NCBI GenBank assembly: GCA_002730975.1
Contig: PCBO01000059.1
Location: forward strand, 1-61,497
DNA: 61,497 nucleotides
Origin: Opitutia bacterium
GTDB taxonomy: Bacteria > Verrucomicrobiota > Verrucomicrobiia > Opitutales > Seribacteraceae
Direction: 5' to 3'
The notes beneath the pieces were generated by a model. That model made no database searches and was not told where the DNA came from. It was given only the letters and a program-made list of their open reading frames with translations. Positions 17,439 to 26,661 of this stretch are shown here, piece after piece; position 1 is the first letter of the stretch, and each line of letters starts with the position of its first letter. The translations under genes were made by a program, and so were the position numbers.

Positions 17439-18713
17439 ATGAACGAGCTGAACAACGGATCGTCGGTGAAGACCGATGCGATGGATTCCTTTGCCGATGA
17501 AAGCCTTTTTAAGGCTTTTGCCGAGGCACGTTCTTGGGAACCCGGATGGATGGCAGATTTACGAAAAGAATCTTGGGAATGCTATCGAACGCTTCCACCT
17601 TCAGTCTCAAAGGACGAAAGGTGGCGTTTCTCTCCAAAAGCCCGTCTTTCCCATTCCGCTTTTACTCCTCCAAGTGGAAAGAAAGACGAAACCGCGTCGG
17701 CAATTGATTCATCGGTGGAAAACCTCAAAGAGCACGGAGTCACATTGGGTCTCTTCGACGAGATACTTCTAAGCAATCCAAGCGCACTTGAAAGTCTTTC
17801 CGACCTTAAAGGGCCAAACCTCGGTGCAAACAACATACATTTACTGGCACAAGCTTTCTCTGAACACGGGATTGTGTTGCACGTACCCAAAGGAGTGACA
17901 CTCGAAAAGCCAATCATGGTTCGTCACCTTGCCCCGCCCGAAGGTAGAGCCAGATTTCACAGGACGATCATGATTTTGGAGGAAGGTGCAAGCGCTACTC
18001 TGGTGGAGACATTTAACTCACCAAAAAATCAAGGAGCATCACTAGTATGCTCTGCGACGAACATCGTGGCTAAAACCAATTCCAGTGCCAATCGTATTCT
18101 AATTCAAGATCTCAACCGGAATTCATCGTTTTACCAACTTGACACAAAACGGGCGTATAGAAACGCCCGCGTTCGTTGTTGCTCTCTCCACTTAGGTTCG
18201 GCACAAAGTAGATTCGAGAACTTAGCCATCGCCGCAGAGGAAGGCGCAGAGATCGATTTGCTTGGGTTAAGCGTAGGCAAGGGAACACAGCTATTCGACC
18301 AGCGAACAAGGCAACTTCACCTCGCTCCAAACGGTCGTTCCGACCTACTATACAAAAACGCTCTGATGGATCAGTCCAAAGCGATTTTCTCGGGAATAAT
18401 CAAGGTTGAGGAACCCGCACAACAAACGGATGCATACCAAACGAATCGCAACCTACTTCTGAGCCCTGAAGCGGAAGCCGACTCCTTGCCCGGATTAGAA
18501 ATCTTGGCCAACGAAGTAAAGTGCAGCCATGGAGCAACCATCGGAGAAATTGACATGGAGCAACTTTTTTATCTCCTCAGCCGAGGCATATCGAAAGCAT
18601 CGGCCAAAGAACTTCTTGTTAATGGCTTTCTGGATGAAGTTCTCCAAAGGCTTAAAAACGAAGTAATTGCTGATTTGCTTCGCAAACATTTAAAGGAAAA
18701 TTTTTCCCATTAA
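17439..18713 (+). CDS. sufD: Fe-S cluster assembly protein SufD
   Basis: Beta-helix partner of SufB in the SufBC2D scaffold. The central block [12 protein letters not shown] and the C-terminal [23 protein letters not shown] with the conserved His of CSHGAT (SufB-SufD interface) identify it. The N-terminal 120 residues are less conserved, as usual. 424 residues. GAGGAA 3-8 bp before the ATG is one of the clearer ribosome-binding sites of the window. It sits 18 bp after sufB and 8 bp before sufT. Confidence 0.94.
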   Translation: MNELNNGSSVKTDAMDSFADESLFKAFAEARSWEPGWMADLRKESWECYRTLPPSVSKDERWRFSPKARLSHSAFTPPSGKKDETASAIDSSVENLKEHGVTLGLFDEILLSNPSALESLSDLKGPNLGANNIHLLAQAFSEHGIVLHVPKGVTLEKPIMVRHLAPPEGRARFHRTIMILEEGASATLVETFNSPKNQGASLVCSATNIVAKTNSSANRILIQDLNRNSSFYQLDTKRAYRNARVRCCSLHLGSAQSRFENLAIAAEEGAEIDLLGLSVGKGTQLFDQRTRQLHLAPNGRSDLLYKNALMDQSKAIFSGIIKVEEPAQQTDAYQTNRNLLLSPEAEADSLPGLEILANEVKCSHGATIGEIDMEQLFYLLSRGISKASAKELLVNGFLDEVLQRLKNEVIADLLRKHLKENFSH

Positions 18714-18721
18714 AACTTATC

Positions 18722-19270
18722 ATGTCCACGCATCACGAGGAAGTAGAACTTACGAGAGAGGTGCAAGCCACTTTAATACCACACGGCGATCCATACACTC
18801 TAGAGAAAGGAGCCAAGGTCACCATAACGCACAGGCTTGGCGGGAACTTCACAGTAATGACAATCAACGGAATGTATCGCATCTCGGCCGCAGACGCTGA
18901 TTCCCTGGGTGAAGAAAGCTCACAAGCTCCAGATGATAATTGTGAAAATGCCGAACCTGCTGATGAGGATAGTATCCGCGAAGCCTTACGATCCGTCTTC
19001 GATCCTGAAATACCAGTCAACGTGGTGGATCTCGGACTAATTTATAAAATCAAAATCGCTGAGGATGAAGAAGGTAAGCGAGTCGCGAACATTGATATGA
19101 CTCTCACTGCGCCCGGCTGCGGCATGGGACCCGTCATTGCCGAAGACTGTAAAGGTAAAGTCATAAAGCTTCCGGGGGTTGACGAAGCGAATGTAGAAAT
19201 CGTTTGGGATCCCCCTTGGAATCAAGACCTAATGTCAGAGAAAGGGAAGATGGAATTAGGCCTAATTTGA
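18722..19270 (+). CDS. sufT: SufT-like Fe-S maturation factor (MIP18/DUF59 family)
   Basis: The C-terminal half (about residues 80-182) is a MIP18/DUF59 domain: [27 protein letters not shown] with the conserved Cys, and [11 protein letters not shown]. The N-terminal 75 residues ([22 protein letters not shown]) match the extension specific to SufT, an auxiliary factor for Fe-S protein maturation. An acidic linker joins the two. Last member of sufCBD-sufT. No Shine-Dalgarno sequence; coupling to sufD translation (8-bp gap) is likely. Confidence 0.9.
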   Translation: MSTHHEEVELTREVQATLIPHGDPYTLEKGAKVTITHRLGGNFTVMTINGMYRISAADADSLGEESSQAPDDNCENAEPADEDSIREALRSVFDPEIPVNVVDLGLIYKIKIAEDEEGKRVANIDMTLTAPGCGMGPVIAEDCKGKVIKLPGVDEANVEIVWDPPWNQDLMSEKGKMELGLI

Positions 19271-19330
19271 AAAAAACTCTTTTGCCTTGTCCAAAAGCTA
19301 AACCGTCTTTTTCTAGATTGCTCTAAATAA

Positions 19331-19789
19331 ATGAGTAAATCAACAAAATTTAGTTTTGCCCTAGGCTGCGATCACGCAGGTTTTAAATATAAGGAAGCAA
19401 TCAAAATTGATCTGCTCGCGGAAGGCCACGAAGTAAAGGATTTTGGAACTTTCTCAGAGGAATCGGTTGACTATCCTGATTTCGTCCGTCCAGCAGCCGA
19501 AGCAGTGGGTAAGGGTTTCGCTGACTTGGGAGTCGTATTAGGGGGCAGTGGCAACGGTGAAGCAATGGCCGCCAACAAAGTGAAGGGTATTCGTTGCGCC
19601 CTGTGCTGGTCCGAAGAAACCGCTCGCCTAGCAAAGCAACACAACGACGCAAACATGCTTTCACTTGGCGAACGCCAAATCACCGAGGAGTTAGCTGTGA
19701 AAATAGTGCGACAGTGGATTAAAGCGACTTTCGAAGGAGGCCGCCACGCCAGACGAATTTCCATGATCGAGAAAACTACTTCCCTTTAA
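19331..19789 (+). CDS. rpiB: Ribose-5-phosphate isomerase B
   Basis: RpiB/LacA-type isomerase interconverting ribulose-5-P and ribose-5-P. GCDHAGFKYKE binds phosphate near residues 13-23. The active-site loop is GGSGNGEAMAANKVKGIR. This lacks the catalytic Cys of the E. coli type (CGTG) and carries GSGNGE as in the mycobacterial type, where the Glu is the base. 152 residues. ARRISMIE near the C-terminus is a further family block. No Shine-Dalgarno sequence. clpP follows after 28 bp; the link between the two is probably only transcriptional. Confidence 0.92.
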   Translation: MSKSTKFSFALGCDHAGFKYKEAIKIDLLAEGHEVKDFGTFSEESVDYPDFVRPAAEAVGKGFADLGVVLGGSGNGEAMAANKVKGIRCALCWSEETARLAKQHNDANMLSLGERQITEELAVKIVRQWIKATFEGGRHARRISMIEKTTSL

Positions 19790-19817
19790 CGAACTTTAAT
19801 GACAATATGGAACATCA

Positions 19818-20393
19818 ATGAGTGACGACAAAGATAAAAAAATCGACTCCGTTTCTGAAATTATACAGAAGAAATTTCTTGAAGAGCGAAAAGTCTTCCT
19901 TTGGGGAGAAGTAAGTGATCGTTCAGCGAGAGAAGTAACTGAAAAATTTCTTTATCTCGAGACATCCGATCCTGGTAAGGACATCATATTCTATATCAAC
20001 ACTCCGGGAGGATCAATCACAGCCGGAATGGCCGTTTACGACACGATGCAACTCATAAGTTCGTCCATCACAGTCGTAGTTACTGGAATGGCGGCGAGTA
20101 TGGGTTCGATCCTCCTATGCGGAGCATCTCCGGGGCAGCGCCTCTTATACCCTCATTCTCGCGTGCTCATCCATCAACCTCTGATTTCGGGTAGGATGTG
20201 GGCAGCTGCCGTAGACATTAATATCCAAGCCGAGGAAATGGAAAAGTTGCGAGAGGAGTTGAACGGCATCCTCAGTAAATCCTCCGGGCAACCGTTGGAA
20301 AAAATTCAATTGGATACTGATCGTGACTTTTACCTGAACGCTCAGGAAGCCATCGAATACGGCTTAGCCGATAAAATAGTAGAAGAATTTTAG
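19818..20393 (+). CDS. clpP: ATP-dependent Clp protease proteolytic subunit
   Basis: Serine peptidase of the ClpP barrel. Catalytic Ser in GMAASMGS (about residue 94), His in VLIHQP (about 119) and Asp in DTDRDFYL. The oxyanion glycine block NTPGGSITAGMAVYDTM is present. At 191 residues there is no propeptide beyond about 20 residues. The head-loop region reads HQPLISGRMWAAAVD rather than the common HQPxGGxxGQAxD, so it may be one of several ClpP paralogues. No clpX or tig is adjacent. Its stop shares the 4 bases TTAG with the menE stop on the other strand. Confidence 0.94.
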   Translation: MSDDKDKKIDSVSEIIQKKFLEERKVFLWGEVSDRSAREVTEKFLYLETSDPGKDIIFYINTPGGSITAGMAVYDTMQLISSSITVVVTGMAASMGSILLCGASPGQRLLYPHSRVLIHQPLISGRMWAAAVDINIQAEEMEKLREELNGILSKSSGQPLEKIQLDTDRDFYLNAQEAIEYGLADKIVEEF

Positions 20394-21562
20394 TCTCTCT
20401 GCTCAAATACTGCACGAGCTTTCAGAAGATTGGGTTTACCCATCTCGTTGATAGGCAATTCATCGACAGGAACAATCAGTTTAGGAATCGCTGCACCCGT
20501 CAGTTTGGTCTGAAGAGTTTTTTTCAAACGAGTAACATCGATAGTTGAAGGAGTGCAAAACGCGACTAACCGCTCGCCCCAGTCCGGATCAGGAATCCCC
20601 ATAGTGAGACAACCCGAAACAAGTTTAGTTTTTATAACAGCACTCTCCACCTCAAGAGGATTCACTTTTTCGCCACCAGTGTTCACGATGCGATCAAGAC
20701 GACCCAAAATCCACCAATTTCCTCCTGGCGAGTGTTCCGCAAGATCAGAAGTGTCAAACCACTCACCCGAAGAAAAGTCTCGATGTTCGTAACCGAGACA
20801 CATGCTCTTGGCACGAATGGAAAGAACTCCCGTATCTTCGTTGAGGCGAAGTGTTGCGTGAGGAAGAACTTTGCCTACACAGTTTTCACCAGCAAGAAAA
20901 CGCTCAGCGGCAAGAAGGGTTACAGCGCCTGCCGACTCCGTCATGCCGTATGTCGGTGCAACTGGAAGGCAAACCGACCTCAACCTCTCAGCTAATTCTT
21001 CCTGCAAAGGAGCTCCGCCAAGAAGAATCAACCGACTTTCCCTCAAACGAGAAATAGCAAGGTCAGAAGAAATCAACCGGTGCAGTTGAGTAGGAACTAA
21101 AGATATAAGGCGACCCGCAAGATTGATTTCTTTTAGCGGATCAGCAAGATCACGATAATCCCCGAAAGCAACGTCCCCATTCGTTTGAATAGCACGTACG
21201 ACTTGCATCCATCCAGCAACATGCCAGATTGGCAAGCAACACCAAGAGTCAATAGGTGCACCACCTAATACACCTTGGAGACCGAAAACTGCTGCCGACA
21301 TGGTGCCCCAAGTATGCCTTGCGAAACGACACCTCCCGGATGTTCCACCAGTGGCGACAAAAATAGAGGGTGTATTTTGTGGTCGAGAATCTAAGGCCGA
21401 AAACTTCCTTGCGGGATTCTGAAGCCAGATATCATGCCCATTAATAAGCTTGCTCAGCGCTTTCATACAGAAAGTGGCCGAATCGAAAGAATCGCCCTGC
21501 TCCTGATCTGCAATCCAATTGCCTCGAAGAGCACTTGACGGAATCTCTATATGCTCCGCCAT
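20390..21562 (-). CDS. menE: o-Succinylbenzoate-CoA ligase (MenE-like)
   Basis: Adenylate-forming enzyme joining o-succinylbenzoate to CoA in menaquinone synthesis. The phosphate loop is ATGGTSGRCRFARHT, followed by CCLPIWHVAGWM, YGMTESAG (A5 motif), the Asp in DTSDLAE, LGRLDRIVNTGGEKV (A8 hinge) and a late Lys in MGKPNLLK. At 390 residues it is shorter than typical MenE (about 450-490), missing most of the usual N-terminal lobe. Assignment rests on the motif set plus overlap with menC (16 bp upstream overlap). It converges on clpP. A different acyl-CoA ligase is less likely given that neighbour. Confidence 0.86.
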   Translation of the reverse strand: MAEHIEIPSSALRGNWIADQEQGDSFDSATFCMKALSKLINGHDIWLQNPARKFSALDSRPQNTPSIFVATGGTSGRCRFARHTWGTMSAAVFGLQGVLGGAPIDSWCCLPIWHVAGWMQVVRAIQTNGDVAFGDYRDLADPLKEINLAGRLISLVPTQLHRLISSDLAISRLRESRLILLGGAPLQEELAERLRSVCLPVAPTYGMTESAGAVTLLAAERFLAGENCVGKVLPHATLRLNEDTGVLSIRAKSMCLGYEHRDFSSGEWFDTSDLAEHSPGGNWWILGRLDRIVNTGGEKVNPLEVESAVIKTKLVSGCLTMGIPDPDWGERLVAFCTPSTIDVTRLKKTLQTKLTGAAIPKLIVPVDELPINEMGKPNLLKARAVFEQRD

Positions 21563-22497
21563 AGTTCTTCCAATTCCGGGATGTCAACTTTTCCCGGTTG
21601 AAGCATCATGTCCATAGTATGCAAAGAGAGACTGTCTTCTACAAAGAAGGTATTCACTCCAATTCCAGCGTCAGTTTCGACAAGAGATGCTGCGCGAAGT
21701 ACTGCTTCGAAACCAAATGGGCTTTCGAATACCGAGGAAACTACGCACCGGGTTGACTCATTTCGTAAAAAGGTTTCCATCTCAAGCCAATCCTCACAAA
21801 GAGTGGGCTTGAAAACGAAGTAGCCAGGCCATCCATCAGCAAGGAACTCCTTTGCGCTTTGGACGTTAAGTAACGATTCGTCCAAAGCCAAAGCCAAAGA
21901 ATTACTCTCGGCCAAAGCCAAGAGTCCGTTTCTGTCAGCAACAGCAAGAGGCTGCTCGAAGAATTCGATTTGAGAACAACCGTCAAAGGTATTTAGCCAA
22001 GCGTTCGCTTCAGTTCGAGAAAGAGAACCATTGGCATCAAGTCGAAGTCGGCTTCCAGCAGGAAGGCGAGTTAGAAGATTCTCGATAGCATCGATTTCCG
22101 TGCCTAGCTCGCCTATCCCGACCTTTGCCTTAAAGACATTACTAGAAGGGAGATTTTTTTCCTCGGTAGAGGGAAGTAACGCTGCAGTTTTGATTTTCGG
22201 GAAAACAGTCTCAGTACTCCACAAGTTGGAACCAGCACAAGCTAGCGCTGAACGACAAAGAGGTAAGTGGTCGGGGACTTCCATTTGAGGTGCCCAAAGG
22301 GAAAGAAAACGATGGGCATCAGAAAATGTCTCTCCGCGAAAGCCAGGCGTAGGAGCAACTTCACCAAAACCAACATGCCCATCCATATGTTTCACACGAA
22401 CAACTATACTTTCGCGGTTACGCCAAGTTCCAGTTGCCGTAGCAAAAGATTCACGAAATTTGCGCCGCACAGGCTTAACTTGAAAGCTATCGATCAT
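21547..22497 (-). CDS. menC: o-Succinylbenzoate synthase
   Basis: Enolase-superfamily enzyme dehydrating SHCHC to o-succinylbenzoate in menaquinone biosynthesis. Catalytic base in FKAKVG (Lys), metal ligands in RLDANGSL (Asp), EFFEQPL (Glu) and LALDESL (Asp), and the second Lys in FVFKPTL. 316 residues. The N-terminal capping part has FRESFATATGTW. It starts a two-gene menC-menE unit, divergent from guaB over a 68-bp region containing a direct repeat. Other men genes (menF, D, H, A, B) are not in the window. Confidence 0.9.
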   Translation of the reverse strand: MIDSFQVKPVRRKFRESFATATGTWRNRESIVVRVKHMDGHVGFGEVAPTPGFRGETFSDAHRFLSLWAPQMEVPDHLPLCRSALACAGSNLWSTETVFPKIKTAALLPSTEEKNLPSSNVFKAKVGIGELGTEIDAIENLLTRLPAGSRLRLDANGSLSRTEANAWLNTFDGCSQIEFFEQPLAVADRNGLLALAESNSLALALDESLLNVQSAKEFLADGWPGYFVFKPTLCEDWLEMETFLRNESTRCVVSSVFESPFGFEAVLRAASLVETDAGIGVNTFFVEDSLSLHTMDMMLQPGKVDIPELEELWRSI

Positions 22498-22507
22498 TAT
22501 TTATTCT

Positions 22508-22535
22508 TGTGACATAAGAAGGCATGAGACATAAG
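22508..22535. repeat. 11-bp direct repeat between menC and guaB
   Basis: TGTGACATAAG at 22508-22518 and TGAGACATAAG at 22525-22535 differ by one base and are phased by 17 bp. They lie in the divergent promoter region. A TATAAA at 22555-22560 could be the guaB -10 box, which would start transcription at or next to the ATG at 22566. Confidence 0.35.
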
Positions 22536-22565
22536 CATCAAGCCTTTCCAACGCTATAAAAGATC

Positions 22566-24119
22566 ATGGACGAAGAGTTCTTCTTACCACCAGACGAGTT
22601 TTTCCGTCAAAGTCTTCCTACAGGAGTAACCTTTGATGACATCACGCTGGCCACTCGCTACTCTGAGATTCTCCCTCGAGAAGTCAACCTCGAGACCAAA
22701 CTCTCGGACTCAATAAACCTTGGGATGCCAATTCTATCTTCCGACATGGATACCGTGACGGAGGCAGAGATGGCCATATCAATGGCCCTTAGCGGAGGGC
22801 TTGGCTTGATCCATTACAATATGGCCAAAAAGCTCCAGATCAAGGAAGTGGCAAGGGTAAAATACCATGTCCACGGTTTGATTCGAGATCCCATAACGAT
22901 ATCTGCGGACAAACAAGTGGGCGACGTATTGGAGCTCATCAAGGATAAGAATTTTAAATTTCATACTTTTCCAATCGTAGATGGCTGCGGAAAGTTATTG
23001 GGATTACTCCCGGGACGAGTAGTCAAGGAACGATACAAGAACCATCAAGTTACAGATGGGATGCTAGCCCGCAATGAAGTATATACCATTAGGGAACAAG
23101 AAGTAGGTACCGATCCCATAGCTACAGCTGATAAATTCTTCAGCGACCACATGGGCATACACAAGCTCCTTGTGGTGGATGACAAGGATTGCCTTTGCGG
23201 ACTTTACACCTTGAGCGACATCGAACAAATAATGGAAGAAACTCGTGACCATTTAAAACCAGCTCGAGATGATAACTTTCGTTTAATTTGCGGAGCAGCG
23301 GTGTCCGCGAACCGAACACCTGATGGTGATCTAGATACGAATTCGCTACTAGAACACGTAGGGGCCATGTGTGATGAAGGCCTCGATATTGTAGCAGTAT
23401 CGACAGCTCATGGACATACCAAGGGAGTTGGTGACGCGGTACGAGCCATAAGAGAAGAATTTTCTGACATTAACATTCTTGCAGGTAACGTCACTTCAGG
23501 TGAAGGCGTGGAATTTCTAGCCGAAGCCGGAGCCAACGCCATAAAAGTGGGGCAAGGACCAGGTTCAATTTGTACGACACGGATCGTTGCAGGAGTAGGA
23601 ATTCCCCAAATGACTGCACTTTACGTGACTTCTCAAGCAGCAAAGAAAACAGGAGTTAGAATCATAGCCGATGGCGGCATCACGAAATCAGGCGACATAG
23701 TTAAGGCGCTAACGCTTGCCGACGCAGTCATCTGCGGAGGTATGCTTGCAGGATGCCGAGAAGCTCCTGGGAGAATAATCGAGATCGAGGGAAAACTTTA
23801 CAAACAATATCGAGGGATGGGTAGCCTAGAGGCAATGCAAGAGGGATCAGCCGCGCGCTATGGCCACACCAAAGAAGATATTGCCTACAAGACAACGGCG
23901 GAGGGGGTTGAAGCCCTCAAAGAAGTTGCCGGATCAGTTCAAGAAACCTTGGATAACCTTGTCGGGGGAATTCGATCAGGGCTCGGCTATATCGGAGCAT
24001 CAGACCTTAAAGCAGTTAGAAATAAAGCCCGCTTTCTGCGTGTAAGTCCCGCAGGACAAAAAGAAGCCTCGACCCACGATATAGTCGAAGTAAAGCGTGG
24101 GGACTTCGGCCGTAAATAA
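22566..24119 (+). CDS. guaB: Inosine-5'-monophosphate dehydrogenase
   Basis: IMPDH oxidises IMP to XMP, the committed step to GMP. N-terminal FDDITL and [16 protein letters not shown] start the barrel; two CBS domains occupy about residues 100-225 ([18 protein letters not shown]). The catalytic loop [18 protein letters not shown] holds the nucleophilic Cys, and the mobile flap reads [10 protein letters not shown] with Arg-Tyr in AARYG. 517 residues. No Shine-Dalgarno sequence. It sits 38 bp before purA, so both branches from IMP are encoded side by side. Confidence 0.95.
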   Translation: MDEEFFLPPDEFFRQSLPTGVTFDDITLATRYSEILPREVNLETKLSDSINLGMPILSSDMDTVTEAEMAISMALSGGLGLIHYNMAKKLQIKEVARVKYHVHGLIRDPITISADKQVGDVLELIKDKNFKFHTFPIVDGCGKLLGLLPGRVVKERYKNHQVTDGMLARNEVYTIREQEVGTDPIATADKFFSDHMGIHKLLVVDDKDCLCGLYTLSDIEQIMEETRDHLKPARDDNFRLICGAAVSANRTPDGDLDTNSLLEHVGAMCDEGLDIVAVSTAHGHTKGVGDAVRAIREEFSDINILAGNVTSGEGVEFLAEAGANAIKVGQGPGSICTTRIVAGVGIPQMTALYVTSQAAKKTGVRIIADGGITKSGDIVKALTLADAVICGGMLAGCREAPGRIIEIEGKLYKQYRGMGSLEAMQEGSAARYGHTKEDIAYKTTAEGVEALKEVAGSVQETLDNLVGGIRSGLGYIGASDLKAVRNKARFLRVSPAGQKEASTHDIVEVKRGDFGRK

Positions 24120-24157
24120 AATCTGTTAACTTGTTGATCAATTGTAAGTAATTTCAA

Positions 24158-25723
24158 ATGGCTGCAGAAACATTCAATTCCAAACTCATCGTCGACATCG
24201 GCATCAGCATGGGAGACGAGGGCAAAGGTCGCGTCGTCCATGAAACACTTGACGAAATAATGCGTCGTACAGGTCAATCCGCTGGAGCCGTAATCAAAGT
24301 AAACGGGGGTGCCAACTCAGGTCACACCGCAGCGGGCCTGAAACTCAATCTGCTTCCCTCTGGAGTCGGTGAACCTGACTTGCCCAAACTCCTAGTCGGA
24401 TGCGGCGTTGTGGCCGATCCACGAAAATTCCTTTGGGAGGCTCGTCCATTAGAAGCACGCAGAATAAGCGTTCTTGATCGCCTCTTGATTGATGAAAGAG
24501 CGCAGCTAAGTGATCTTTCTCACCGTCTTCTGGACTTAGCATGGGAAGACTACAGGGTAAATATACTAGGTGCAGAAAATCGTGGATCAACGGGGCGAGG
24601 TATTAGCCCCGCATACTCTGACGAAACGAGCCAATGGCAAATTCACTACGGCAACTTTCTTTCCGACAACAAAGACACTTTTGCCAAAGCCCTCGGGCAA
24701 AGGGTGGATAGAGCGCTAAGAACGATTAGGCATGTTTGTCGTGTCTCAGAAGAAACATGGAATAGTTTTTTCGATCGCCTTACAGAGGCCGAAACTCAAG
24801 CGAATGCCCCAGCTATTTCAGAAGGTATTTTCAAGCCCGACGAATTCGACTTTTCGATTTTTAAGGGTGATGCACCGTTCAGCTTGAATCTTAACAAACT
24901 CATAGAGTGTTACTGGGATGCAGGTCAAGAATTGGCCACGTGCATCGGCGATGTTCGAAAAGCGACTCTATCCACATTGGAAGCGGGCAAGCACGTGGTA
25001 GCCGAGTTCGGCCAATCCTATTGGCTAGATAAACGACACGGGTTTTCGCCAAATGTAACGGCTTCGCACACGACTACACCCGAACTATTCTTATCCGCAG
25101 GCATCCCTCCCTGCCCCGTTCATGTACTTGGTTGCTGTAAGGCCTACGATACGAAGGTCGGGACTCATCATTTCCTAACCCAAATGGACCCTGATTCGCA
25201 TCCTTTAGGGGCAAAACTCTCCAAACTGGAATTCGGAACTTCCACAGGACGCCAAAGAATGGTCGGATGGTTTGACGCAGTAGAAAAGGGAGACGCTCTG
25301 CGTCACTGTGGTTTCGACGATTTCGTCATCAATAAAATCGATGTCCTCACCCATACCGAAGAATGGCAAGGAGACCTAAAACTATGTGTAGCCTACCGAA
25401 AGCCGGATGGAGAAATTATAACAAGCGTACCTCGGGACGAAGCGTTGAGAAGAACTCTGGAACCTGTATACGAAGACCTTCCAGGTTGGACTGAAGACCT
25501 TTCGTTGGCAAAAACTTTCTCCGACTTCCCAATAAACGCCCAGCGCTATGTGGCTAGAATGGTTTCTTCAGTAATCAAAGCAGCTTACCCGAGTGATTAC
25601 GAGGGAAGACGCTTGCCTCAAGTAAGGTACTTGGGAGTGGGGCCAAATCCAGGGCAGATTATAACCGATACACCATCGACAATTCAGCTTATCAAAGAAT
25701 TTGCCGAAGCTTCGGCCTGTTGA
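24158..25723 (+). CDS. purA: Divergent adenylosuccinate synthetase
   Basis: GTP-dependent ligase making adenylosuccinate from IMP and aspartate. Catalytic motifs survive: GDEGKGR (Asp base, P-loop), NSGHT (His), GSTGRGISPAY (IMP loop), GTSTGRQRMVGWFD (aspartate loop) and NKIDVL (guanine recognition). Yet it is 521 residues, against about 430 usually, and the highly conserved EGAQGTLLDIDHGTYP block reads EFGQSYWLDKRHGFSP. An extra helical region (about 170-255) accounts for most of the added length. The catalytic Asp argues against the viral PurZ type. The gene is followed by nadC with a 4-bp overlap. Confidence 0.88.
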   Translation: MAAETFNSKLIVDIGISMGDEGKGRVVHETLDEIMRRTGQSAGAVIKVNGGANSGHTAAGLKLNLLPSGVGEPDLPKLLVGCGVVADPRKFLWEARPLEARRISVLDRLLIDERAQLSDLSHRLLDLAWEDYRVNILGAENRGSTGRGISPAYSDETSQWQIHYGNFLSDNKDTFAKALGQRVDRALRTIRHVCRVSEETWNSFFDRLTEAETQANAPAISEGIFKPDEFDFSIFKGDAPFSLNLNKLIECYWDAGQELATCIGDVRKATLSTLEAGKHVVAEFGQSYWLDKRHGFSPNVTASHTTTPELFLSAGIPPCPVHVLGCCKAYDTKVGTHHFLTQMDPDSHPLGAKLSKLEFGTSTGRQRMVGWFDAVEKGDALRHCGFDDFVINKIDVLTHTEEWQGDLKLCVAYRKPDGEIITSVPRDEALRRTLEPVYEDLPGWTEDLSLAKTFSDFPINAQRYVARMVSSVIKAAYPSDYEGRRLPQVRYLGVGPNPGQIITDTPSTIQLIKEFAEASAC

Positions 25724-26658
25724 AAGTGAAGGAACCGTCCGCCCTTTCTCATTTTCGCCAACGCCTCTCGTGGGATGACCTCGACAAGGATGCGATCCGC
25801 AAACTTGTTCGGCTTGCAGCCGAAGAAGATTTGTACGGCAAAGGGTTAAACAACCTGCCGGCAAAGATAGGCGACCAAACGACCATTTCCATGGAAGTAT
25901 CAGGCCAAGGAATGGCGACTATCGTAGCTAGAGAATCTCTCGTTGCTTGCGGACTACCAATGCTGTCTTTGATACTGGAGGAATTTGAAGTCGAGGATGC
26001 TGCGGTTGAAAACCCGAAGAGTGATGGCGACGAAGTTGAAATCGGGGAGACCTTGGCCATCATCAGCGGTGCTGCTGTGGGGTTGTTGGCCGCAGAACGT
26101 ACTTTGCTGAATTTCATTCAAAGACTGAGCGGGGTTGCGACGGCATCAAAAGCGTTCGTAAAAGTATTATCTGAGACTAAAACAGACCTTTTAGACACGC
26201 GTAAGACCACTCCCGGGTACAGAGCGTTGGAAAAGTACGCAACAGCAACTGGAGGTTTTTTTAATCATCGTTATGGCTTAAACGATCGCATACTTGTGAA
26301 AGACAACCACCTTGCAGCAAACCGAGCTACTAAAGGGAAGAGATTAGCTGAAAGTGTGGCCAAATTAAAAGAAAAAGAACCAGATCTAGTCATCGAAGTC
26401 GAAGTGGATTGCTGTGAGCAGGTTGCTCCCGTTCTCTCGGCTGGAGTCGACGCCATTCTGTTGGATAACTTCTCGGTCGAGGAAGTAGCTGAGGCAGTCG
26501 AAGAAATTAAAGGTAGAGCTGTTGTCGAGGCGAGTGGAGGCATCAAGTTAGAATCAGCTAGACTATATGCAGAAGCGAGTCCTCACTTCCTCTCAACTGG
26601 AGCACCGGTTCACAACAGTTCGTGGATGGACTTAGGTCTCGATTGGACTAAAAGTTAA
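25720..26658 (+). CDS. nadC: Nicotinate-nucleotide pyrophosphorylase (carboxylating)
   Basis: NadC (quinolinate phosphoribosyltransferase) makes nicotinate mononucleotide from quinolinate in de novo NAD synthesis. Blocks seen: ERTLLNFIQRLSGVAT, LDTRKTTPGYRALEKYA, GGFFNHRYGLND, KDNH, EVEVD, ILLDNF and EASGGI. 312 residues, slightly long at the N-terminus. The start is a TTG in the 4-bp overlap TTGA with purA; a GTG at 25726 two codons later is possible. birA begins 3 bp after its stop. nadA and nadB are not in the window. Confidence 0.94.
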   Translation: MKVKEPSALSHFRQRLSWDDLDKDAIRKLVRLAAEEDLYGKGLNNLPAKIGDQTTISMEVSGQGMATIVARESLVACGLPMLSLILEEFEVEDAAVENPKSDGDEVEIGETLAIISGAAVGLLAAERTLLNFIQRLSGVATASKAFVKVLSETKTDLLDTRKTTPGYRALEKYATATGGFFNHRYGLNDRILVKDNHLAANRATKGKRLAESVAKLKEKEPDLVIEVEVDCCEQVAPVLSAGVDAILLDNFSVEEVAEAVEEIKGRAVVEASGGIKLESARLYAEASPHFLSTGAPVHNSSWMDLGLDWTKS

Positions 26659-26661
26659 ATC

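Noticed and set aside
19279-19297. Weak stem CTTTTG / CAAAAG after sufT as a terminator
   Set aside because: Only six A/T-rich pairs and the T-run begins several bases after the stem, so it is not convincing.
24158-25723. Interpretation of the divergent PurA as a PurZ-type (diaminopurine) enzyme
   Set aside because: The catalytic Asp of GDEGKG, replaced in PurZ, is retained, and no phage-like genes surround it.
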